From positions 1,920,740 to 1,984,739 of the forward strand of contig NZ_CP054919.1 in assembly GCF_013364235.1 (NCBI RefSeq): a stretch of 64,000 nt of DNA, written 5' to 3'. The position numbers and the translations under genes were made by a program. The DNA comes from Kitasatospora sp. NA04385. Lineage in GTDB: Bacteria > Actinomycetota > Actinomycetes > Streptomycetales > Streptomycetaceae. The notes below the pieces were generated by a model. It did no database searches and had not been told where the DNA came from. It worked only from the letters and a program-made list of their open reading frames with translations. This document shows positions 49,100 to 57,416 of the stretch, piece by piece (within the stretch, counting starts at the first letter, position 1; each line of letters opens with the position of its first letter).

Positions 49100-51490
49100 A
49101 TGACGTCAGCCGCCGCACGCCCCGAGACTGCCGGCATCCCGACGGCCAGTTACCGGCTCCAGCTGCAGCCGGAGTTCACCCTGCACGACGCCCGCCGGGC
49201 GGTGCCGTACCTGGCGGCGCTCGGCGTGTCGCACCTGCACCTGTCGCCGCTGCTGGAGGCGGTGGCCGGCTCCACGCACGGCTACGACACCCTCGACCAC
49301 AGCCGGATCAGCGAGCAGCTGGGCGGCGAGGGGGCGCTGCGCGAGCTGGCCGCGGAGGCGGCGGCCCACGGGCTGGCGCTGATCGCGGACGTGGTGCCGA
49401 ACCACATGGCGCTGCCGGTGCCGGAGCGGCTGAACGGCCCGCTGTGGGAGGTGCTGAAGAACGGCCCGGACGACCCGTTCGCGGCCTGGTTCGACATCGA
49501 CTGGGCGGCCCAGCCGGGCCCGGTGGACGCGCCGGACCGGGGCCGGCTGCTGCTGCCGCTGCTGGGCGACCGGCTGGGCGCGGTGCTGGAGCAGCTGGTG
49601 GTGGACGGCGGGGTGCTGCGCTACCACGAGCACGAGTTCCCGCTGCGGCCCGGCACGGAGGGCCTGCCGCTGGCGGAGCTGCTGGAGCGGCAGTGGTACC
49701 GGCTGTGCTGGTGGCAGCTGGCCGACGAGCAGCTCAACTACCGGCGCTTCTTCACCGTGAACGACCTGATCGCCGTCCGGGTGGAGGTCCCGGAGGTGTT
49801 CGAGGCGACGCACGGGGTGCTGCTGCGGCTGCACCGGGAGGGCGTGCTGGCGGGCTTCCGGATCGACCACCCGGACGGGCTGGCCGATCCGCGCGGGTAC
49901 CTGCGGCGGCTCGCGGAGGCGACCGGCGGGGCGTACACGGTGGTGGAGAAGATCCTGACCGGGGACGAGGCGCTGCCCGCGGACTGGCCGTGCGCGGGGA
50001 CGACGGGGTACGACGCGCTGCGCCGGATCGACGGGGTGCTGACCGACCGGCGGGGCGCGGAGAAGCTGTTCGCGGCCTACCGGCGGGACGTGGGCGAGGC
50101 GGTCGACCCGGCGGGCGCGGGCCGGGCGGGACGGGCCGGGATGGTCGCGCCGGGCGGGGCGCTGTCGGCGGAGACCGAGCGGCTGGTGCGCCTGGTGGGG
50201 CGGATCTGCGCGGAGGGCCCGGAGCTGGCGGACCACTCGCCGCTGGCGGTGCGCCGGGCGCTGGAGCAGGTGCTGACCGGCTACCCGGTGTACCGGCCGT
50301 ACGTGGTGCCGGGCGAGGAGGCCCCGCCGGAGGCCCGGGCGGCGCTGGCGGCCCCGGCGGACGCCTCGGACACCGAGCTGCTGGTGCGGGCGCTGGCGCT
50401 GGGCGGGCTGGGCCGGTCGGCGGCGAAGGACGAGTTCTGCCACCGGTTCGGGCAGACGGCGTCGGCGGTGGCGGCCAAGGGCGTGGAGGACACCGCGTTC
50501 TACCGGTTCAACGCGCTGCTGTCGCTGAACGAGGTGGGCGGCCTGCCGGAGCGCCCGGGCGTGTCGGTGGAGGAGTTCCACCACTGGTGCGCCGGGCAGG
50601 AGCGGCTGTGGCCGGCGGCGATGACGGCGCTGTCCACCCACGACACCAAGCGCAGCGCGGACGCCCGGGCGCGGCTGGCGGTGCTGGCGGAGCTGCCGGA
50701 GGTGTGGGCGGCGGAGTGCGCGGCGTGGACGCTGGCGGCGGGGCCGTGCGCGGACCGCTCGACGGCGTGGCTGCTGTGGCAGACGCTGCTGGCGGGGTGG
50801 CCGCTGTCCGGGGAGCGGCTGCTGGGGGTGGTGCTGAAGTCGGTGCGGGAGGCGAAGCGGCGCACCTCGTGGAAGGAGCCGGACGCGGGGTTCGAGGGCT
50901 GGCTGGCGCAGTACGTGCGGGGGGCGCTGGCCAATCCGGGGCTGTGTCCGCGGATCGCCGGGTTCGCCGGGCTGATCGCGCCGTTCGCCCGGGTGAACTC
51001 GCTGTCGGCGGCGCTGCTGCACCTGCTGGTGCCGGGCGTGCCGGACGTGTTCCAGGGCGGCGAGGAGCCGCTGTACACGCTGGTCGACCCGGACAACCGG
51101 GCGCCGGTGGACCTGGGGGCGCTGGCGGTGCGGCTGACCGACTCGCCGGAGCCGCGGCCGGGCGACCTGGCCCGGGAGAAGCTGCACCTGACCACCACGG
51201 CGCTGCACCTGCGCCGCTCGGGCGCGCTGGGCTCGTACCGGCCGCTGGCGGCGGACGGCCCGGCCGCCGAGCACCTGGTGGCGTTCGGGCGCGGCGAGCG
51301 GGTGCTGGGCGCGGCGACCAGGCTGCCGTACGGGCTGCACCGGGCGGGCGGCTGGCGGGAGACGGTGCTGGAGCTGCCGCCGGGCCGCTGGACGGACCTG
51401 CTGACGGAGCGCCGCTTCACCGGCGGCCCGGTCGAACTGTCGTATCTGTTCCGGCAGTCGCCGGTGGCACTGCTCTCGGAGGGGTCGTGA
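49100..51490 (+). CDS. treY: Malto-oligosyltrehalose synthase
   Basis: 796-residue GH13 isomerase that converts the reducing-end alpha-1,4 bond of maltodextrins to alpha,alpha-1,1. IPTASYRLQLQPEFTLHDA and LGVSHLHLSPLLEAVAGSTH open the barrel; LIADVVPNHMA is region I, GFRIDHPDGLADPRGYL holds the nucleophile Asp, YTVVEKILTGDEALP the acid/base Glu, and LSTHDTKRSADARARL the late Asp. ATG at 49100. Its stop overlaps the treZ start by one base (TGATG). Confidence 0.96.
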   Translation: MTSAAARPETAGIPTASYRLQLQPEFTLHDARRAVPYLAALGVSHLHLSPLLEAVAGSTHGYDTLDHSRISEQLGGEGALRELAAEAAAHGLALIADVVPNHMALPVPERLNGPLWEVLKNGPDDPFAAWFDIDWAAQPGPVDAPDRGRLLLPLLGDRLGAVLEQLVVDGGVLRYHEHEFPLRPGTEGLPLAELLERQWYRLCWWQLADEQLNYRRFFTVNDLIAVRVEVPEVFEATHGVLLRLHREGVLAGFRIDHPDGLADPRGYLRRLAEATGGAYTVVEKILTGDEALPADWPCAGTTGYDALRRIDGVLTDRRGAEKLFAAYRRDVGEAVDPAGAGRAGRAGMVAPGGALSAETERLVRLVGRICAEGPELADHSPLAVRRALEQVLTGYPVYRPYVVPGEEAPPEARAALAAPADASDTELLVRALALGGLGRSAAKDEFCHRFGQTASAVAAKGVEDTAFYRFNALLSLNEVGGLPERPGVSVEEFHHWCAGQERLWPAAMTALSTHDTKRSADARARLAVLAELPEVWAAECAAWTLAAGPCADRSTAWLLWQTLLAGWPLSGERLLGVVLKSVREAKRRTSWKEPDAGFEGWLAQYVRGALANPGLCPRIAGFAGLIAPFARVNSLSAALLHLLVPGVPDVFQGGEEPLYTLVDPDNRAPVDLGALAVRLTDSPEPRPGDLAREKLHLTTTALHLRRSGALGSYRPLAADGPAAEHLVAFGRGERVLGAATRLPYGLHRAGGWRETVLELPPGRWTDLLTERRFTGGPVELSYLFRQSPVALLSEGS

Positions 51491-53226
51491 TGCGGTACGG
51501 GGTGTGGGCGCCGGACGCCAAGGTGGTCGAGGTCGAGGTCGGGGCGGTCCCGTACCTGCTGGAGCGCGATCCGGACCGGCCGGGCTGGTGGTGCGGCGAG
51601 GCGCCGGAGGGCGACTACGGGTTCCGGCTGAACGGGGGCCGGGCGCTGCCGGACCCGCGCTCGGCCCGGCAGCCGTTCGGCCCGGACGGGCTGAGCCGGC
51701 CGGTGGACCACGGCGCGTTCGCCTGGTCGGAGACGGCCTGGCGGGGGCGCCCGCTGCCCGGGTCGGTGGTGTACGAGCTGCACGTGGGCACCTTCACCCC
51801 CGGGGGCACGTTCGACGCGGCCGCCGAGAGGCTCGACCACCTGGTCGACCTGGGCGTGGACTTCGTCGAGCTGATGCCGGTGTGCGCGTTCCCGGGCCGC
51901 TCCGGCTGGGGGTACGACGGGGTGGACCTGTGGGCGGTGCACGAGCCGTACGGCGGGCCGGACGGGCTGAAGCGGTTCGTGGACGCGGCGCACCGGCGCG
52001 GGCTCGGCGTGATACTGGACGTGGTGCACAACCACCTCGGCCCCTCGGGCAACTACCTGCCGCAGTACGGCCCGTACTTCACCGACCGGCACCAGACGCC
52101 GTGGGGTTCGGCGGTCAACCTGGACGCGCCGGGCTCGGACGAGGTGCGGGCGTTCCTGGTCGGCAGCGCGCTGGCCTGGCTGCGGGACTACCGGATCGAC
52201 GGGCTGCGGCTGGACGCGGTGCACGCCCTGGTGGACACCCGGGCCCGGCACTTCCTGGAGGAGCTCTCCGCCGAGGTGGGGAAGCTGGCGGCGGCGACCG
52301 GGCGCCCGCTGTTCCTGGTCGGCGAGTCGGACCTGAACGACCCGCGCACCACCGCCGCCCGGGAGGCGGGCGGCCAGGGCCTGGACGCGCAGTGGAGCGA
52401 CGACTTCCACCACGCGCTGCACTGCCTGCTGACCGGCGAGTCGCAGGGCTACTACGCGGACTTCGCCGCCGACCCGTACGCGGCGCTCGCCAAGACCCTC
52501 ACCGGGGGCTTCTTCCACGACGGGAGCTGGTCCTCGTTCCGGGAGCGCTCGCACGGCCGGCCGTTCCCGCCGGAGCGCGGGCACCGGCTGCTGGGCTACG
52601 CGCAGACCCACGACCAGGTCGGCAACCGGGCCACCGGCGACCGGCTCGCCGCGTCGCTGCCGCCGGGGCGGCTGGCCGCGGCGGCGGCGCTGGTGCTGAC
52701 CTCGCCGTTCACGCCGATGCTGTTCATGGGCGAGGAGTGGGGCGCGGGCACGCCCTGGCAGTACTTCACCGACCACACCGACCCGCAGCTGGCCGAGGCC
52801 GTCCGGCAGGGGCGGCGGCGGGAGTTCGCCGGGCACGGCTGGCGGGCCGAGGATGTCCCGGACCCGCAGAGCCCGGAGACGGTGGCCGCCTCGACCCTGG
52901 ACTGGTCCGAGCCGCAGCGCGCCCCGCACGCCGAACTGCTGTCCTGGTACCGGGAGTTGATCCGGCTGCGGCGGGCCGCCCCGGAGCTGGCGGACGGCGA
53001 CCTGGCGGCGGTGCGGGTGCGCCACGACGCGGCGGCGGGCTGGCTGGCGGTGCACCGGGGCCGCTACCGGGTGCTGGTGCGGCTCGGCGGCGACGGCGGG
53101 CCGCTGCCCGTCCCGCTGGAGGCCCCGTTCGGCGAGGTGGCGGCCTCGTTCGGCGAGGTGGCGGCCGGGCCGGGCGGCGCGGTGCTGCTCGGCCCGGACG
53201 CGGTGGCGGTGGTGCGCACCGCCTGA
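51490..53226 (+). CDS. treZ: Malto-oligosyltrehalose trehalohydrolase
   Basis: 578-residue GH13 enzyme releasing trehalose from the product of TreY. N-terminal beta domain (RYGVWAPDAKVVEVEV), VVYELHVGTFTPGGTFDAA, VILDVVHNHLGPSGNY (region I), DGLRLDAVHALVD (nucleophile Asp), FLVGESDLNDPR (acid/base Glu) and YAQTHDQVGNRATG (third Asp). The last ~40 residues contain a short duplicated FGEVAA segment. ATG at 51490 overlaps the treY stop, so the two are coupled. With GlgX this forms the TreX-TreY-TreZ route. Confidence 0.96.
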   Translation: MRYGVWAPDAKVVEVEVGAVPYLLERDPDRPGWWCGEAPEGDYGFRLNGGRALPDPRSARQPFGPDGLSRPVDHGAFAWSETAWRGRPLPGSVVYELHVGTFTPGGTFDAAAERLDHLVDLGVDFVELMPVCAFPGRSGWGYDGVDLWAVHEPYGGPDGLKRFVDAAHRRGLGVILDVVHNHLGPSGNYLPQYGPYFTDRHQTPWGSAVNLDAPGSDEVRAFLVGSALAWLRDYRIDGLRLDAVHALVDTRARHFLEELSAEVGKLAAATGRPLFLVGESDLNDPRTTAAREAGGQGLDAQWSDDFHHALHCLLTGESQGYYADFAADPYAALAKTLTGGFFHDGSWSSFRERSHGRPFPPERGHRLLGYAQTHDQVGNRATGDRLAASLPPGRLAAAAALVLTSPFTPMLFMGEEWGAGTPWQYFTDHTDPQLAEAVRQGRRREFAGHGWRAEDVPDPQSPETVAASTLDWSEPQRAPHAELLSWYRELIRLRRAAPELADGDLAAVRVRHDAAAGWLAVHRGRYRVLVRLGGDGGPLPVPLEAPFGEVAASFGEVAAGPGGAVLLGPDAVAVVRTA

Positions 53227-53227
53227 G

Positions 53228-53250
53228 CGGGCGGTGGTGCGCACCGCCCG
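53228..53250. terminator. Hairpin between treZ and the transketolase genes
   Basis: CGGGCGGT / ACCGCCCG with loop GGTGCGC, just after the treZ stop and before the convergent gene end at 53259; serves both directions. Confidence 0.65.
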
Positions 53251-53258
53251 GCGCGGCC

Positions 53259-54185
53259 CTACCAGAGGTACTCGGCGATCCGGGCGTGCAGCCCGGCGGC
53301 GTCCAGGCCGTAGGCGGCCAGGTGCTCGGGGACCGAGCCGTAGTGCCGGTGCTCGGCCAGCGGCACTCCCAGGGACAGGACGCGGTGCGGCAGTTCGGCC
53401 AGCGCGTGGTGCGCCGCGCGCTCCGAGGTGCCCGCCAGGTAGGGCTCCACCAGCACCACGTCGGCCCGCTCGCCCAGCGCGGCGCGCAGGCCGGCCCCGT
53501 CGAACGGGCGGACGGTGGCCGCGTACAGCACCGTCACGTCCAGCGTCTCGGTGGCCGCCAGCACCGCGTCCAGCATCGGGCCGACCGCCAGCACCACGCC
53601 GGCGGCCCCGGAGCCCTGCCGCACGGCCAGGAACCGGCCCGGCGCGACGGGCCGGGGCTCGGCGTTCTGGTGCGCGGAGAGCCGGACGTACTGCCGGGTG
53701 TCGCCGGCGGCGACCGCGTGGCGCAGCAGCAGGTCGGCCTCGGCGGGGTGGCCGGGGACGTGCACGTGCCAGTCGGGCAGGGTGTCGAGCAGGGCGACGT
53801 CCCCCGGGGACATGTGGGTGCGGCCGCCGGCCGGCCAGTCGTAGGAGCCCGCGGCGGACACCAGGACGGCCCCGACGTCCTGGTGCACCAGGTCCAACTT
53901 GACCTGCTCGAAGGGCCGTTCGATCAGGAAGCTGGCGAAGGTGTGGGCGATCGGGCGCATCCCGGTCAGCGCCAGGCCGCCCGCGACGCCGATCAGCAGC
54001 TGCTCGCGGATGCCGACGTTGACCACCCGGTCGGGGTGGGCGCGGGCCGCTTCGGGGAACTGCGCGACCCCGATGTCGGCGAGCACCAGCGCGGTGCGCG
54101 GGTCGCGCTCCAGCAACTCGGTGACGGTGGCGGCGAACTGCTCGCGCATGGTCGCCTCGTGGGCGTCCCGCAGGGTGTTCCGCAC
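53259..54185 (-). CDS. Transketolase, C-terminal subunit
   Basis: 308-residue half-transketolase (pyrimidine-binding and C-terminal domains). ADIGVAQFPEAARAHPDRVV, NVGIREQLLIGVAGGLALTG contains the conserved Glu that activates thiamine diphosphate, and FASFLIERPFEQVKLDLVHQ follows. The last 100 residues are the transketolase C domain (YAATVRPFDGAGLRAALGER). The start is ATG at 54185 with a second Met (MREQFAATV) 12 codons in. It lies 19 bases after the N-terminal subunit gene. Sugar-phosphate specificity is unknown; it could serve a secondary or stress branch. Confidence 0.9.
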   Translation of the reverse strand: MRNTLRDAHEATMREQFAATVTELLERDPRTALVLADIGVAQFPEAARAHPDRVVNVGIREQLLIGVAGGLALTGMRPIAHTFASFLIERPFEQVKLDLVHQDVGAVLVSAAGSYDWPAGGRTHMSPGDVALLDTLPDWHVHVPGHPAEADLLLRHAVAAGDTRQYVRLSAHQNAEPRPVAPGRFLAVRQGSGAAGVVLAVGPMLDAVLAATETLDVTVLYAATVRPFDGAGLRAALGERADVVLVEPYLAGTSERAAHHALAELPHRVLSLGVPLAEHRHYGSVPEHLAAYGLDAAGLHARIAEYLW

Positions 54186-54204
54186 GGTCTCTTCTCCCCT
54201 GTCC

Positions 54205-54909
54205 TCAGCTGTTCTTGGGTTCGGTGCGGGCCACCACCGCGTGCGGGCGGCCCGGGTGCGGGGCGGTGAACGCCCGGTACAGCTGCTCGTGGTCGCGGCC
54301 GTCGACGGTGGCCGTCGACCAGCCCTCGCCGGCGAAGCGGGCCGCGATGCCGCCGCTCCAGCCGTGGGTGGCCGAGGAGTTGTCGATCACGACGACGTTC
54401 AGCCGCTCCAGGCCGACCGCCCCGGCGAAGGCCACCGCCTCGTGGTTGGAGCCCTCGTCGAACTCGGCGTCCCCGATCAGCGTCCACACTGCCGGGCGCT
54501 CCAGCCCCTGCGCCCGCAGGCCCAGCGCGGTGCCCACCGCCAGCGGCAGGCCGTGGCCCAGCGAGCCGGAGCCGATCTCCGCGCCGGGCACCAGCACCCG
54601 GTCCGGGTGGTGCCCCAGCGGCGAGTCGTAGGCGCCGAAGCTGGGCAGCAGCTCCACCGGGAAGAAGCCCTTGGCGGCCAGCACCGCGTAGTACGCCATC
54701 GGGCCGTGACCCTTGGAGAGCAGGAACCGGTCGCGGTCCTGCGCGTCGACGTTGCCCGGGTGCACGTCCAGCACCCGGTCGTACAGCACCCACAGGGCGT
54801 CCAGGGTGGAGTGGGCGGCCGGGGAGTGCTTCTCGTCGCCGACCATCAGGGAGATCAGGCGCGGCAGGTCGGGGTACCCCGCCGCGGTGCGGGTCGCTTC
54901 GCTCGTCAT
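54205..54909 (-). CDS. Transketolase, N-terminal subunit
   Basis: 234-residue thiamine diphosphate-binding half of transketolase. SKGHGPMAYYAVLAAKGFFP, EIGSGSLGHGLPLAVGTALG, and the metal/TPP motif LIGDAEFDEGSNHEAVAFAG followed by VVVIDNSSATHGW are present. It is shorter than a full enzyme (about 600-700) and depends on the downstream C-terminal subunit. Its ATG is 15 bases from a perfect SoxR-type palindrome, so its transcription is probably redox controlled. Divergent from soxR. Confidence 0.92.
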   Translation of the reverse strand: MTSEATRTAAGYPDLPRLISLMVGDEKHSPAAHSTLDALWVLYDRVLDVHPGNVDAQDRDRFLLSKGHGPMAYYAVLAAKGFFPVELLPSFGAYDSPLGHHPDRVLVPGAEIGSGSLGHGLPLAVGTALGLRAQGLERPAVWTLIGDAEFDEGSNHEAVAFAGAVGLERLNVVVIDNSSATHGWSGGIAARFAGEGWSTATVDGRDHEQLYRAFTAPHPGRPHAVVARTEPKNS

Positions 54910-54924
54910 GGGGAACAGCCTCCA

Positions 54925-54944
54925 ACTTCAAGCTCGCTTGAAGT
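54925..54944. promoter_or_regulatory. SoxR box between soxR and the transketolase operon
   Basis: Perfect 20-bp palindrome ACTTCAAGC-TC-GCTTGAAGT. Known SoxR sites have the form CCTCAAG(C/T)NN(G/A)CTTGAGG, so the core CTCAAGC/GCTTGAG is matched except for the outer bases. It lies 15 bases from the transketolase ATG and 29 bases from the soxR ATG. Confidence 0.75.
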
Positions 54945-54973
54945 CAAGCGGCCGCGCCCCGTACCCTCGGGCG

Positions 54974-55471
54974 ATGGCCCCCTCCCGGCACGACGTCCTC
55001 ACCATCGGCCAACTCGCCGAGCGCAGCGGCCTGGCCGCCTCCGCGCTGCGCTACTACGAGAGCCTCGGGCTGATCCACTCCACCCGCACCGCCGGGAACC
55101 AGCGCCGCTACCCGCGCTCCGCGCTGCGCCGGATCGCCTTCGTCCGGGCCGCCCAGCAGGTCGGGCTCAGCCTCGACGAGGCCCGCGCCGCGCTCTCCCG
55201 GCTCCCCGAGGACCGCGCCCCCAGCACCCGCCAGTGGGACGCCGTGGCCGCCGCCTGGCAGCACCGGATCGACCGGCAGATCGACGAACTCCAGCTGATG
55301 CGCGCCAAGTTGACCGGCTGCATCGGCTGCGGCTGCCTCTCCCTGACCCGCTGCGGCCTCTACAACGCCGCCGACCGGGCCGGCGCCGCCGGGCCCGGCG
55401 CCCGCTACCTGCTCACCCGGGACCCGGACACCGGCCCCGAACCCGGGCCCGGCCCGGACGCCGAGGAGTGA
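54974..55471 (+). CDS. soxR: Redox-sensing MerR-family regulator SoxR
   Basis: 165-residue MerR-family activator. Residues ~8-75 hold the winged HTH (TIGQLAERSGLAASALRYYE, RRYPRSALRRIAFVRAAQ), ~80-115 the dimer helix (DRQIDELQLMRAKL), and CIGCGCLSLTRC the four cysteines of the [2Fe-2S] cluster. The long tail ending GPEPGPGPDAEE is typical of actinobacterial SoxR. Oxidation by redox-cycling compounds activates target promoters in streptomycetes. ATG at 54974. It probably controls the divergent transketolase genes. Confidence 0.95.
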   Translation: MAPSRHDVLTIGQLAERSGLAASALRYYESLGLIHSTRTAGNQRRYPRSALRRIAFVRAAQQVGLSLDEARAALSRLPEDRAPSTRQWDAVAAAWQHRIDRQIDELQLMRAKLTGCIGCGCLSLTRCGLYNAADRAGAAGPGARYLLTRDPDTGPEPGPGPDAEE

Positions 55472-55559
55472 TCCACTTCTTTCCCGGCCCGCCGCCGCAC
55501 CGCCCGGCGGGCCGTCTATGCTGCCCCCGAAAGCGCGTTCCACCGACGGGGAGCCGGAC

Positions 55560-56420
55560 ATGACCGACCATCAGGAAATCTCGCTCGACTGGATGTCCGG
55601 CGACCAGAGCACGCCGACCGCCACGCCGCCCTCCGCCGAACTGCGCCCCGAGGTGCCGCACCCGGCCCGGATGTACGACTACTACCTCGGCGGCAAGGAC
55701 AACTTCCCCGCCGACCGGGCCGCCGCCGAGCAGGTCCTCGCGCTCAGCCCGCTGGTGCGGATCAGCGCCCGGGCCAACCGGGCGTTCCTGCAGCGGGCCG
55801 TGCGCACCCTCGCCGAGCAGGGCGTGCGCCAGTTCCTCGACATCGGCACCGGCATCCCCTCGGCCGGGAACACCCACGAGATCGCCCAGGCCGTCGACCC
55901 GTCCGCGAAGGTCGCCTACCTCGACAACGACCCGATCGTGCTGGTGCACGGCCGGGCCCTGCTCTCCGGCGCCCGCCCCGGCACCGTCAGCGTCCTGCAG
56001 GCCGACCTGCGCGAGCCCGGGGCGATCCTCGCCGACCCGGCCGTCCGCGAGCTGCTCGACCTCGAACGGCCGGTCGCCCTCCAGCTGTTCGCGATCCTGC
56101 ACTTCATCGACGACGACGCCGACCCGTACGCGATCGTCCGCACCCTGGTCGACGCGCTGCCCTCCGGCAGCTACCTGGCGCTCTCGCACGCCACCGGCGA
56201 CTTCGCCCCTCCGCAGGAGGCGGCCAAGGGCCCCGCCGTCTACCGGTCGGCGACCGCACAGCTCAGCATGCGCAGCCGCGAGCAGGTGCTGCGCTTCTTC
56301 GACGGCCTCGAACTGCTGGAGCCCGGCCTGGTCACCGCCCCGCTCTGGCGCCCCGACCAGGCCCCGCAGGACACCGACCACGAGGTCGCCATCTGGGCCG
56401 GCGTCGCCCGCAAGCCCTGA
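55560..56420 (+). CDS. SAV2177/DUF574 family SAM-dependent methyltransferase
   Basis: 286-residue protein of the S-adenosylmethionine methyltransferase family common in streptomycetes. HPARMYDYYLGGKDNFPADR near residue 35 is the family opening, QFLDIGTGIPSAGNTHEIAQ is the SAM loop, VAYLDNDPIVLVHGRALL follows, and LFAILHFIDDDADPYAIV and SGSYLALSHATGD complete the core. ATG at 55560 preferred because GGGGAG lies 6 bases before. Substrate unknown; no partner gene nearby. Confidence 0.9.
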   Translation: MTDHQEISLDWMSGDQSTPTATPPSAELRPEVPHPARMYDYYLGGKDNFPADRAAAEQVLALSPLVRISARANRAFLQRAVRTLAEQGVRQFLDIGTGIPSAGNTHEIAQAVDPSAKVAYLDNDPIVLVHGRALLSGARPGTVSVLQADLREPGAILADPAVRELLDLERPVALQLFAILHFIDDDADPYAIVRTLVDALPSGSYLALSHATGDFAPPQEAAKGPAVYRSATAQLSMRSREQVLRFFDGLELLEPGLVTAPLWRPDQAPQDTDHEVAIWAGVARKP

Positions 56421-56487
56421 CGGGCCCCGCGACCGCCGCGGCGGTGCGATCCCGGGCTCGCCGCACCGCCGAGAGGGAGCACCCGCC

Positions 56488-57360
56488 ATGACCGCACCGC
56501 CGTCCGCCGCCTCCCCGGCCGCCGCCCCGCCGCCCGCCGTCCCGCCGCTGGTCGACGCCGGGTGGCTGGCTGCCCGGCTGGGCCGCCCCGGCCTGGTGGT
56601 CCTGGACGCGGGCGTCGGCGCGCACCGGCACCCGGACGCCCGGATCCCCGGGGCGCGCGCGTTCGACCTGGACGGCGCGCTGTCCGACCACGCCTCCGCG
56701 CTGCCGCACACCATGCCCTCCGCCGCCGACCTCCAGCGCGAACTGCGCGCCCTGGGCGTCGACGACGGCTCCACGGTGGTGGTGTACGACGGCGCGGGCG
56801 TGTACTCCGCCCCCCGCGCCTGGTGGATGCTGCGCGCCGTCGGCCTCGACCGGGCCGCCGTCCTGGACGGCGGGCTGCCGGCCTGGCGGGCCGCCGGGCA
56901 CCCCGTCGACACCGGGCCCCGACTCCCCTGCCCCGCCGGTGACTTCACCGCCCGGCCGCGCCCGGGCCTGTTCGCCGACCGGGACGCCGTGGCCGCCGCC
57001 CTCACCGACCCGGACACCGCCGTGCTGGACGCCCGCGCCCACGAGCGCTTCACCGGCGCCGCCCCCGAACCCCGCCCCCACCTGCGCCGCGGCCACCTCC
57101 CCGGCTCCACCAGCCTCCCCTTCACCGACCTGCTCACCCCCGACGGCCGCTACCTCCCCCGACCGGCCCTGCACGAGCGCCTCACCGCCGCCACCGGCGG
57201 CCGCCCCCGCCTGATCACCTCCTGCGGCTCCGGCGTCACCGCCTGCGTCCTCGCCTTCGCCGCCCACCTCACCGGCCACCCCGCCCCCGCCGTCTACGAC
57301 GGCTCCTGGTCCGACTGGGGCCGCCCGGAAACCGCCCTCCCGATCGCCACCGGCCCCTGA
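56488..57360 (+). CDS. sseA: Two-domain rhodanese sulfurtransferase
   Basis: 290-residue sulfurtransferase with two rhodanese domains. The first (residues ~20-140) has PGLVVLDAGVG, PDARIPGARAFDLD and YDGAGVYSAPRAWWMLRAVG, and lacks a catalytic Cys. The second (~160-285) has VLDARAHERFTG, GHLPGSTSLPF and the active loop CGSGVTACV. The CGSGVT loop is typical of 3-mercaptopyruvate sulfurtransferases (SseA type), which move sulfur to cyanide or thiols. ATG at 56488 with GAGAGGGAG upstream. Confidence 0.93.
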   Translation: MTAPPSAASPAAAPPPAVPPLVDAGWLAARLGRPGLVVLDAGVGAHRHPDARIPGARAFDLDGALSDHASALPHTMPSAADLQRELRALGVDDGSTVVVYDGAGVYSAPRAWWMLRAVGLDRAAVLDGGLPAWRAAGHPVDTGPRLPCPAGDFTARPRPGLFADRDAVAAALTDPDTAVLDARAHERFTGAAPEPRPHLRRGHLPGSTSLPFTDLLTPDGRYLPRPALHERLTAATGGRPRLITSCGSGVTACVLAFAAHLTGHPAPAVYDGSWSDWGRPETALPIATGP

Positions 57361-57416
57361 GCCCCTCGCACCCCCGAGCCCCTCGAGACCCCGAGCCGGG
57401 CCGCGCACCCGCCCGG